NCBI GenBank assembly: GCA_000504625.1
Contig: AZHR01000035.1
Span: forward strand, 1 to 5,830
Source of the DNA: an alpha proteobacterium SCGC AAA240-E13
Lineage (GTDB): Bacteria; Pseudomonadota; Alphaproteobacteria; Pelagibacterales; Pelagibacteraceae
Reading direction: 5' to 3'
Length of the DNA: 5,830 nucleotides
Shown: one piece after another, positions 1 to 4,953 of the stretch
Position numbering within the stretch: position 1 is the first letter of the stretch
Layout: each line of letters opens with the position of its first letter
Notes under the pieces: model-generated
Seen by the model: the letters and a program-made list of their open reading frames with translations, nothing else
The model's database searches: none
Told to the model about the DNA's origin: nothing
Made by a program: the position numbers and the translations under genes

Positions 1-121
1 GAATATAAAATAGTTGTATTAATAAACTAAGAATTGAAACACAAATTAAACTTATAACAAAATTTTGTAAATCAATTTGTATGTTTTCATTTATAAAAAA
101 ATCGAGACTTTGTTTGTTCAT
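1..121 (-). CDS. Partial CDS: N-terminus of a probable small membrane protein (cut by window edge)
   Basis: An ATG at 121-119 opens a frame that stays free of stops to the window edge, giving 40 codons. The start reads MNKQSLDFFINENIQIDLQN and is followed by a continuous hydrophobic stretch at residues 21-40, a likely first transmembrane helix. An amphipathic leader followed by a helix of this kind recalls the N-terminus of DUF4956-type membrane proteins, but that is only a resemblance and I do not assign the family. The start is favoured because a TATAAT -10 hexamer lies just upstream (139-144). No clear Shine-Dalgarno sequence is visible, which is common in genomes this AT-rich. The gene points away from the island and would be the first gene of the chromosomal flank beyond it. 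The rest of the protein lies outside the window, so its function cannot be judged. Confidence 0.5.
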   Translation of the reverse strand, partial: MNKQSLDFFINENIQIDLQNFVISLICVSILSLLIQLFYI

Positions 122-138
122 TTTAATTATGCGAGCAG

Positions 139-167
139 ATTATACAATATCTTCAATCTTTCAATTG
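139..167 (-). promoter_or_regulatory. Candidate sigma70-type promoter for the gene at the left edge
   Basis: On the minus strand a perfect TATAAT (139-144) is preceded, after a 17-base spacer, by CAATTG (162-167), a poor -35 match. The predicted start of transcription falls about 10 bases before the ATG at 121, so the leader would be very short. In DNA this AT-rich a TATAAT can arise by chance; the support is its position in front of an open frame. Confidence 0.3.
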
Positions 168-439
168 TTTTAAAAGGCTTAATTTACTTATAAAATCATT
201 TCATCGTGGCTCTTGGTGTTAATCACATTCAATTAGGAATGATGGAACAGAGAACAAGGATTTTTAAGTGATACAATATGATGTGATTGAGGACTGAAGA
301 TTTAGTGTTAACTACTTACGGGCCAACCCTCAACCACTTGAAGACTACAATTCAGTTTCCCCAGAAAAAGAAAATACTAAAATGATTGAAATTTATATAA
401 TTTGTTAACTCTGTTTCTTCAAGTTATAAATAGACTCTG

Positions 440-598
440 CTACCTTCGGTAATTTGCTTTGAAAAAATCTGGTTCTCGATCGTCTGGTGGAAAATCATTT
501 TCATTTATTTCTACTGAATCTTTATCACCACCAATAAAATTAGATGAATCTGGATTGTATGACTGACACAAGAAGAGTGATGAACTTCGACCATATCC
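440..598 (-). pseudogene. C-terminal fragment of an unidentified protein (degraded gene)
   Basis: Just after an in-frame TAA at 601-599, 52 codons are open to a TAG at 442-440. The last ~37 codons look truly coding: codons are typical for this genome and the product is acidic and polar, containing FIGGDKDSVEINENDFPPDD and ending DFFKANYRR. There is no plausible start: the nearest ATG upstream in frame (MKG) runs straight into the TAA, and a TGA lies further up. I read it as the surviving 3' end of a gene whose front has decayed. I do not recognise the family. The run of acidic residues and prolines suggests a flexible, soluble C-terminal tail. It faces the same way as the partial gene at the left edge, 318 bases away. 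Confidence 0.4.
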
Positions 599-765
599 TT
601 ATCCTTTCATAACCAAGAACAAAAACTGATAGTCTCAATTCTTGAACTTTAAGAGAACAAAGGTTTTCATACATACTTCATACATAGATATGAGCGTCTT
701 TTAGAGCAAAAACCACTAGTCTCTAAACTCAATTCTCTTTCTAAAACAATGAAATATCAACAGGA

Positions 766-813
766 TTTGGTGAGCCGTATTGGATTCGAACCAATGACAC
801 CTTCCTTAAAAGG
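766..813 (-). repeat. Duplicated 3' half of tRNA-Lys: distal attachment-site repeat of an island
   Basis: These 48 bases are identical to 3132-3179, in the same orientation. They cover the intact tRNA-Lys from the anticodon stem/loop through the T arm, acceptor 3' strand, discriminator and CCA, plus two bases beyond. Past 813 the match ends inside the anticodon stem, so no D arm or acceptor 5' strand exists and this copy cannot make a tRNA. A partial tRNA copy at the far side of a small insert is what tRNA-targeting tyrosine recombinases leave: the incoming element restores the gene and the old 3' end is pushed to the other end. What is seen is the repeat; the recombination history is inferred. 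Confidence 0.85.
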
Positions 814-898
814 AAATTACACAACAACGTTCTGAAGTCAAATTGGAAATAATTTTACCATTGATGGGCGTTTTATGAACTTAAAACCTATATTTTCG

Positions 899-1088
899 GG
901 AAAATTCCGTATGGAAAATTGGACACTTTGTGTACACTTTTTTTTATGCTGATTTGCATTTAAAAAGTGTCCGATTTTTTAAAAAATAAATAGGACACCC
1001 CCTTCCCTATTTGGAAACTACACGGTGAGTAGATTTTAAAAAATGAACTGCACGGTTATTTTTAATTTTCAGGCTTTATCAATTTTCC
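899..1088. repeat. Cluster of short direct and inverted repeats at the island end (possible recombinase arm sites)
   Basis: Two repeat families lie in the gene-free DNA next to the distal tRNA repeat. GGAAAATT occurs at 899-906 and again at 913-920, 14 bases apart; it returns inverted as CAATTTTCC at 1080-1088, matching GGAAAATTG at 913-921. A 13-base element AACTRCACGGTKA occurs at 1016-1028 and 1046-1058, exactly 30 bases apart (about three helical turns), with two differences. Helically phased short repeats beside an att core are typical of arm-type sites for tyrosine recombinases or sites for their helper proteins. That function is inferred from position only, and AT-rich 8-mers can recur by chance; the 30-bp pair, with its CACGGT core, is the stronger signal. 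Confidence 0.45.
921..972. repeat. Nested inverted repeat / hairpin
   Basis: GGACACTTT at 921-929 is mirrored by AAAGTGTCC at 964-972. Competing with it, ACACTTTTT at 934-942 pairs with AAAAAGTGT at 962-970, and ATGC at 946-949 pairs with GCAT at 956-959, giving a stacked hairpin with a six-base loop. GTGTACAC at 930-937 is itself a palindrome, and another GGACAC follows at 993-998. So the right arm near 965 could pair with either of two left arms. A transcription terminator is less likely because the carbamoyltransferase ends more than 160 bases away. A protein-binding or strand-transfer site of the island is possible, but its role is unknown. Confidence 0.55.
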
Positions 1089-1139
1089 AAACCATCAATT
1101 ATTTCATATCCGGACATAAGTTTCTATAAATTATTAAAT

Positions 1140-2873
1140 CTAAAAATTTAACTTTAATTTATTTTGAGACTTTTTAATTAAATAATCGCCAATTATTAAT
1201 ACTTTAAGTTTACAATTATAAAAGGTAGAAATGGCATCATCAGGGGAATTTACTATTGGTTCACCGCGTACATTAAAAGATGTGTTTAGAAGTATTGGAA
1301 AATTTGTTAATTTTTCAAATTCGATCAATATTTTATAAAAGTCATTATTTTCATTTTTATTTACCGTATGTAATCTTGCACTATCATCTAAATGAGTCAC
1401 TGCTTGTAGTTGATTTCTATATTTTTTCCTTACTGGAATAACTTTTTCCATATATTTACATTTATAATCTTTATTAACTTCAAAAAAGATATTTGCTTTT
1501 TCCTCAATTACAGAAGGGGCAAAGGGCATATAATTTTCTCTATATTTAATATACTTATTTATTTTATCTTTTGTATTAGATTGTCTGGGATCGGCAATGA
1601 TTGATCTGCATCCTAATGAACGATCTCCAAATTCAAGTTTGTTTCTAAAATAAGCTACTATTCCGCCATTGTTACATTCATTAGCAACTACTTTTGCAAA
1701 ATTTTTAATTTTTTTGAATTTAATTTTTCTTTTTTTTAGTACCAATTCTATTTCTTTATCTGTAAAATTTGGTCCAAGCAGTGCTGAATTCGATATTATT
1801 TTTCTTGGTTTATTAAATATGCAGTGATATGTGTAAAGTGCACTACCAATAGAATTTCCAGTATCGGTAGGAGCATAAGGGATAAAATAATTTTTAAATT
1901 TAGTTTTGTCTCCTATTTTTCCATTAAATACTGAGTTCATAAAAAATCCACCCCCTAATACTAAATTTTTACATTTTGTTATTTTATATAAATGTTTTAA
2001 ATAATGAGTTGCAATTTCTTCGGCACAATACTGCAATGCCTTTGCTATAATAATATTTTTAGTTGATGGACTGCTTTTATAAGCTACAGATTTAATATTA
2101 AGCAATTTTAATATACTTTTTGTGAATAAATCTTTATTATTACGATGAAAAAATCCATAATATTTTGAATTAAGCTTTAATTTACCATTTTCTAATAATC
2201 TATATGTAGATTTAATTTTTTTAATATACTCATTGCATTTTATATTATAAGCAGACATTGCCATAACTTTCCATTCATCATCGTCGGGCCTATATCCTAA
2301 AATAGCTGTAAAAGTTGTATAAAGCATTCCAAGAGAATCTGGAATATTTTGATATTGTAAAACTTTTATTTTATTATTTTTTCCAATACACCAAGTTGTA
2401 CATTGCCTCTCTCCTTTAAAATCTACAGTTAAAATTGCGGCCTCTTTGAAATTTGATAAAAAAAATGCATTAGCTGCATGACAAAGATGATGTTGAATAT
2501 GGTACACTTCAAGTAAGTTTTTATTACTTCCATGTTTTACTACTGTGTAATCTCCTGGAATCCTATTTGTTAAATTAAATAAATTATCAGATACTGTATA
2601 AAGGTTATGCTCTCTTAGAGTTCTTACTTCAGAAATTGATGAATTGTATTTTAGCATATGAGCAGATGGGTTCCATCCAACGCTAATAACATCTAAATCT
2701 GTTATTTTTATTTTTCCTTTATTAAGACAATATTTAATCGAGTTTAGAGGAAATTTTCTTGTAAATTTATGTCTGTTTAGCCTTTCTTCTTGGACAGCAA
2801 AAATTATTTCTCCATTATTTAACAGTGCTGCAGAAGAATTAATTTCTCCAGTATTTAAACCTAAAATTTTCAT
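1140..2873 (-). CDS. NodU/CmcH/TobZ-family O-carbamoyltransferase
   Basis: The 577-residue product is full length for this family, which moves a carbamoyl group from carbamoyl phosphate, via a carbamoyl-adenylate, onto a hydroxyl of a sugar, antibiotic or surface glycan. The N-terminal Kae1-like domain (about 1-350) begins MKILGLNTGEINSSAAL. It has the metal-binding HHLCHAA (128-134), the phosphate-loop-like TVDFKGE (149-155), DDEWKVMAM (198-206), LVLGGGFFMN (304-313) and YAPTDTGNSIGSAL (333-346). The C-terminal YrdC-like domain has EFGDRSLGCRSIIADPR (414-430), REN/PFAPSVIEE (445-458), THLDDSARLHTV (493-504) and NTSFNVRGEPIV (530-541). The family usually has DGxGE where this protein has DFKGE. 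It is probably cytoplasmic; there is no signal peptide or membrane segment. The ATG start is supported by the family N-terminus beginning there; no clear ribosome site is visible. It is the only intact gene of the tRNA-anchored island, with no glycosyltransferase or other partner in the window, so the acceptor is unknown. Confidence 0.92.
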   Translation of the reverse strand: MKILGLNTGEINSSAALLNNGEIIFAVQEERLNRHKFTRKFPLNSIKYCLNKGKIKITDLDVISVGWNPSAHMLKYNSSISEVRTLREHNLYTVSDNLFNLTNRIPGDYTVVKHGSNKNLLEVYHIQHHLCHAANAFFLSNFKEAAILTVDFKGERQCTTWCIGKNNKIKVLQYQNIPDSLGMLYTTFTAILGYRPDDDEWKVMAMSAYNIKCNEYIKKIKSTYRLLENGKLKLNSKYYGFFHRNNKDLFTKSILKLLNIKSVAYKSSPSTKNIIIAKALQYCAEEIATHYLKHLYKITKCKNLVLGGGFFMNSVFNGKIGDKTKFKNYFIPYAPTDTGNSIGSALYTYHCIFNKPRKIISNSALLGPNFTDKEIELVLKKRKIKFKKIKNFAKVVANECNNGGIVAYFRNKLEFGDRSLGCRSIIADPRQSNTKDKINKYIKYRENYMPFAPSVIEEKANIFFEVNKDYKCKYMEKVIPVRKKYRNQLQAVTHLDDSARLHTVNKNENNDFYKILIEFEKLTNFPILLNTSFNVRGEPIVNSPDDAISTFYNCKLKVLIIGDYLIKKSQNKLKLNF

Positions 2874-3133
2874 ATATTATTTTTTCATATATTTTTTTTA
2901 AGGTAAAGCTTTCTGTTGCCTGCGCTTCAGACCTTCTCATTTTAATGTAATCTATCAGCATTTCAATACAACAAACCCATAACCAAGATCGCTAGAAACT
3001 TTTTCATTCTTAAATATATCACTAACCCCTTCTTTCGTACACAATTCTGAACACACTCTGAGCTCACTACTTGATGAAATTTACGTTTTTTATTAAATTT
3101 AGAATTATGAAAACTACCAAAGCATGAGATTTT
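2874..3133. other. Non-coding right end of the island
   Basis: These 260 bases lie between the carbamoyltransferase start and the CCA end of tRNA-Lys and hold no intact gene. They contain the broken signal-peptide start at 2942-3007 and, at 2902-2933, a weak interrupted stem (GGT/ACC and AAGC/GCTT). No promoter for the carbamoyltransferase could be assigned with confidence. The gene may be read from its own weak promoter here or by read-through from the tRNA-Lys unit, which points the same way. Confidence 0.5.
2942..3007 (-). pseudogene. Broken start of a small secreted protein (signal-peptide remnant)
   Basis: The ATG at 3007-3005 encodes MKKFLAILVMGLLY and then TGA at 2965-2963; the frame goes on as NADRLH to a TAA at 2944-2942. 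The lysine pair followed by a hydrophobic run is the shape of a bacterial secretion signal or lipoprotein signal core. Reading the TGA as TGT (Cys) would extend the signal to MGLLYCNAD, so one substitution could have ended it. No mature domain follows. It may be a trapped gene fragment in the island end or a chance short frame. Confidence 0.3.
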
Positions 3134-3179
3134 TGGTGAGCCGTATTGGATTCGAACCAATGACACCTTCCTTAAAAGG
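3132..3179 (-). repeat. tRNA-proximal attachment-site repeat (3' half of intact tRNA-Lys)
   Basis: This is the partner of the 48-base repeat at 766-813. It lies within the intact tRNA gene from the anticodon arm to CCA, plus two bases outside. Identity ends at 3179, inside the anticodon stem, which brackets the likely crossover region. Confidence 0.85.
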
Positions 3180-3209
3180 GAAGTGCTCTACCAACTGAGC
3201 TAACGGCCC
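3134..3209 (-). tRNA. trnK: tRNA-Lys (anticodon UUU)
   Basis: Seventy-six bases fold into a complete cloverleaf. The acceptor stem is GGGCCGU/ACGGCUC with one G-U pair. The D arm is GCUC..GAGC with the AGUUGGUA loop. The anticodon arm is CUUCC-CUUUUAA-GGAAG with anticodon UUU, the variable loop is GUGUC, and the T arm is AUUGG-UUCGAAU-CCAAU. Discriminator A and an encoded CCA complete it. It reads the lysine codons AAA/AAG, which are heavily used in a genome this AT-rich. It lies 62 bases after tgt in the same direction. Its 3' half doubles as the insertion target of the island to its left, and the gene stays functional because the element brought an identical 3' half. Confidence 0.98.
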
Positions 3210-3222
3210 CATAAAAAAACTT

Positions 3223-3250
3223 TTTAGACTTTTTTTTAAATAACAATCAA
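3223..3250 (-). promoter_or_regulatory. Candidate promoter for tRNA-Lys
   Basis: On the minus strand TTGATT (3245-3250) and TCTAAA (3223-3228) are spaced by 16 bases, placing a transcription start about 6-7 bases before the first tRNA base at 3209. Both hexamers are partial matches. The tRNA could also be processed from the tgt operon transcript, since no hairpin terminator lies between tgt and the tRNA. Confidence 0.3.
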
Positions 3251-3271
3251 TTATAAAAATAAATTTATATA

Positions 3272-4384
3272 TTAAATTATATTTATATATTTATCATGAA
3301 AATCATCAAATGTTCCATTATTTATAGATATTCTAATCTGTTTCATTAATTGTTGATAAAAGTTAATATTATGCAAAGTTAACAGCATTGAAGCTAATAT
3401 TTCATTCACATTAAATAGATGATTCAAATAATTTTTTGAATATTTGTTTAAGTCGCATAAGGTAACCTTTTCATCTAGAGGGGAATTATCATTTTTAAAT
3501 TTTGAGTTTTTAATATTAATTTTACCATTCCAAGTAAAAGCTAATCCCGTTCTACCAGATCTTGTGGGTAAAACACAATCAAACATATCTATACCTTTCT
3601 TTACTGCGCCTAAAATATCAGAGGGCGTACCTACACCCATTAAATATCGTGGTTTATCTTGAGGTAAATAATCTTTAACATCATCTAAAATACTAAACAT
3701 CTGGTCCTGAGTTTCACCTACTGCCAATCCCCCTAATGCGAATCCGTCAAATTCTATTTTAATCAATTTGTCTAAACACTCTAGTCTCAAATCTTTGAAT
3801 AATCCCCCTTGAACAATTCCAAAAATTCCTTTTTCAGGATTTAATCCAAAAGCATTCTTGGATCTTAAGGCCCATTCAAGTGATATATCAACTGATTTTT
3901 TTAATATATTTTTATTTTCAGTAATTTTCGGACATTCATCTAAAACCATTATAATATCTGAATTTAAGCTCTTTTGTATATTTATACTTTCTTCTGGACT
4001 CAATATTATTTCACTTCCATCTATATGAGATTTAAATATTGCACCAATATTTTTATCAATTTTGTTTAATTTTGATAAGGACATGATTTGAAAACCTCCA
4101 GAATCAGTTAAGATTGGAATTTTGCAATTCATATATTGATGTAAACCACCTTGTGAAGAAATTCTATTTATTCCAGGTCTTAGCATTAGATGATATGTAT
4201 TAGACAAAATGATTTGACTTTTCGCTGCAATCAGATCTTTAATAAATACGGCTTTTACAGATCCCTGGGTACCAACTGGCATAAACGCAGGGGTATCAAC
4301 AATACCATGTTGTGTAAAAATTCGACCTACCCTTGCATATTTATGTTCACTAATAACACTAAAAGAAAACTTTTTTAATGTCAT
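3272..4384 (-). CDS. tgt: tRNA-guanine(34) transglycosylase (queuine tRNA-ribosyltransferase)
   Basis: Tgt swaps guanine at the wobble position of GUN-anticodon tRNAs (Asp, Asn, His, Tyr) for the queuosine precursor preQ1. The 370-residue TIM-barrel protein has the usual family length. Visible landmarks are LSNTYHLMLRPG (60-71), DSGGFQ with the general-acid Asp94 (94-99), LDECP (148-152), GIVQGG (189-194), GGLAVGE (218-224), LMGVGTP (248-254) and DMFDCVLPTRSGR (266-278) with the nucleophile Asp269. The oddity is the C-terminal zinc site. Where the family has CxCxxC followed by a His, this protein reads VTLCDLNKYS (307-316), with a single Cys310 out of register, although His338 in LTLHNINFYQQ is kept. 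The start fits the family N-terminus. It follows the cyclophilin gene by 13 or so bases and so belongs to the gyrA-coaD-ppi-tgt operon; no ribosome site is seen in the short ATT-rich gap. Confidence 0.96.
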   Translation of the reverse strand: MTLKKFSFSVISEHKYARVGRIFTQHGIVDTPAFMPVGTQGSVKAVFIKDLIAAKSQIILSNTYHLMLRPGINRISSQGGLHQYMNCKIPILTDSGGFQIMSLSKLNKIDKNIGAIFKSHIDGSEIILSPEESINIQKSLNSDIIMVLDECPKITENKNILKKSVDISLEWALRSKNAFGLNPEKGIFGIVQGGLFKDLRLECLDKLIKIEFDGFALGGLAVGETQDQMFSILDDVKDYLPQDKPRYLMGVGTPSDILGAVKKGIDMFDCVLPTRSGRTGLAFTWNGKINIKNSKFKNDNSPLDEKVTLCDLNKYSKNYLNHLFNVNEILASMLLTLHNINFYQQLMKQIRISINNGTFDDFHDKYINII

Positions 4385-4398
4385 AATAAATATTATTA

Positions 4399-4953
4399 TT
4401 ATTTTGTACTTCTTAAGCTAATGATAACATCAGGATTACTAACTGAGCCGCTTGAATCTTTACCTTTTTTAATTTTATGTACATATTCCATGCCTTCAAT
4501 TACCTTAGCAAAAGCTGTGTAATTTCTATCTAAATGCGGAGCTTCAGCAAAACATATAAAAAATTGACTATTTGCACTATTTGGATCCGTAGATCTTGCC
4601 ATTGATAAAATTCCCTCTTCATGGGCAATATTGCTAAACTCGGCTTTTAAATTAGGCAAATCAGATCCTCCTGTGCCAACTCTAGCCATATCAAAATTTG
4701 CATTTAAAGAATTACCAAATTGAACATCGCCAGTTTGTGCCATAAATCCTTCTATTACTCTATGAAAAACTACACCATCATATTGATTTGATTCTGCAAG
4801 AGTTTTAAATCTTTTTACATGATTTGGTGCTATATCAGAAAAAAGTTTAATCTTTACATCTCCATATTTTAACTTCAAAATCATAATATTCTCCTTTGCA
4901 AATAATTGGGTTGTAAATATAAATATAAATATAAAATAAAAAAGTTTCTTCAT
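4399..4953 (-). CDS. Cyclophilin-type peptidyl-prolyl cis-trans isomerase, exported
   Basis: This enzyme speeds cis-trans rotation of Xaa-Pro bonds during protein folding. Residues 1-19 form a signal peptide (MKK, a Phe/Ile-rich core, then LFA before KE), so it should work in the periplasm, like PpiA of enterobacteria. The catalytic core is intact: FHRVIEGFMAQTGD (63-76, catalytic Arg65, with Gln73), ILSMAR (115-120), NSQFFICF (128-135) and HLDRNYTAFAKVIEG (140-154). The position of the drug-contacting Trp of human cyclophilin A is His140, so weak cyclosporin binding is expected. The length of 184 residues is normal for a single-domain cyclophilin. Its ATG overlaps the coaD stop as ATGA, suggesting translational coupling. 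Alphaproteobacteria often have one or two ppi genes at this place between coaD and tgt; only one is present here. Confidence 0.95.
   Translation of the reverse strand: MKKLFYFIFIFIFTTQLFAKENIMILKLKYGDVKIKLFSDIAPNHVKRFKTLAESNQYDGVVFHRVIEGFMAQTGDVQFGNSLNANFDMARVGTGGSDLPNLKAEFSNIAHEEGILSMARSTDPNSANSQFFICFAEAPHLDRNYTAFAKVIEGMEYVHKIKKGKDSSGSVSNPDVIISLRSTK
4915..4935. repeat. Short tandem repeat (AAATAT)x3 in the signal-peptide code
   Basis: Three and a half copies of the hexamer AAATAT (plus strand) encode alternating Phe-Ile in the hydrophobic core of the cyclophilin signal peptide. Because the unit is six bases, gain or loss of a copy changes the core by two residues without breaking the frame. 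Confidence 0.8.

Larger units (their letters stand above)
122..765. other. Gene-poor flank with decayed coding remnants
   Basis: About 640 bases hold no intact gene on either strand. It looks less AT-rich than the neighbouring genes (by eye, not computed). Two traces of former coding stand out: the minus-strand fragment at 440-598 (listed separately), and a plus-strand frame starting ATG ATG at 239. That frame encodes MMEQRTRIFK, stops at 269, is broken again at 284, and then stays open to TGA 383-385. The minus-strand frame of the 440-598 fragment can also be followed upstream to about 690 through two in-frame stops. No tRNA, rRNA, CRISPR or convincing terminator was seen. If the adjacent island were excised, this stretch would lie directly downstream of tRNA-Lys, so it is either the old flank or the residue of an earlier insertion. 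Confidence 0.5.
766..3179. mobile_element. Small tRNA-Lys-anchored genomic island, no integrase (inferred)
   Basis: Exact direct repeats of the tRNA-Lys 3' half (766-813 and 3132-3179) bound a unit of 2,366 bases, counting one repeat. Recombination between the repeats would remove the unit and leave one complete tRNA gene. Inside is a single intact gene, the carbamoyltransferase at 1140-2873, flanked by about 326 and 260 bases of non-coding DNA; the left one is rich in short repeats. No integrase, excisionase, replication or conjugation gene is present, so the element is either decayed or depended on a recombinase supplied elsewhere. The cargo type (sugar or surface modification) fits what is usually found in variable islands of marine bacteria. 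Alternatively the left repeat may be a relic of a larger nested island extending beyond 766. Confidence 0.65.

Noticed and set aside
287..355. Possible structured RNA (TTGAGG/CCTCAA and CTGAA/TTCAG pairs)
   Set aside because: The two stems cross each other, are only 5-6 pairs long, and no known RNA family motif is present.
1079..1117. Minus-strand 12-codon frame MSGYEIIDGLEN just after the carbamoyltransferase
   Set aside because: Too short to be a gene and with no supporting ribosome site; it could be a trace of a lost downstream gene but nothing shows that.
1410..1604. Plus-strand open frame of 64 codons
   Set aside because: It lies antisense within the carbamoyltransferase, which has full family motifs; the Phe/Ile-rich product is what AT-rich antisense DNA gives.
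2902..2933. Interrupted stem GGT/ACC plus AAGC/GCTT before the carbamoyltransferase, considered as a riboswitch or terminator
   Set aside because: Short, with an asymmetric internal loop and no U-tract in either direction; no known riboswitch core.
2963..3166. 67-codon minus-strand open frame beginning MSLVRIQYGSP
   Set aside because: Its first part is a translation of the T arm and acceptor 3' end of tRNA-Lys, a well-known false gene pattern. Only the inner MKKFLAILVMGLLY start is worth a mention.
3210..3240. A/T tracts between tgt and tRNA-Lys, considered as a terminator
   Set aside because: There is no GC-containing stem; the runs reflect AT-rich spacer sequence.
3444..3662. Plus-strand open frame of 72 codons
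   Set aside because: Antisense to the 3' part of tgt, with no recognisable protein features.
4190..4378. Plus-strand open frame of 62 codons
   Set aside because: Antisense to the 5' part of tgt.
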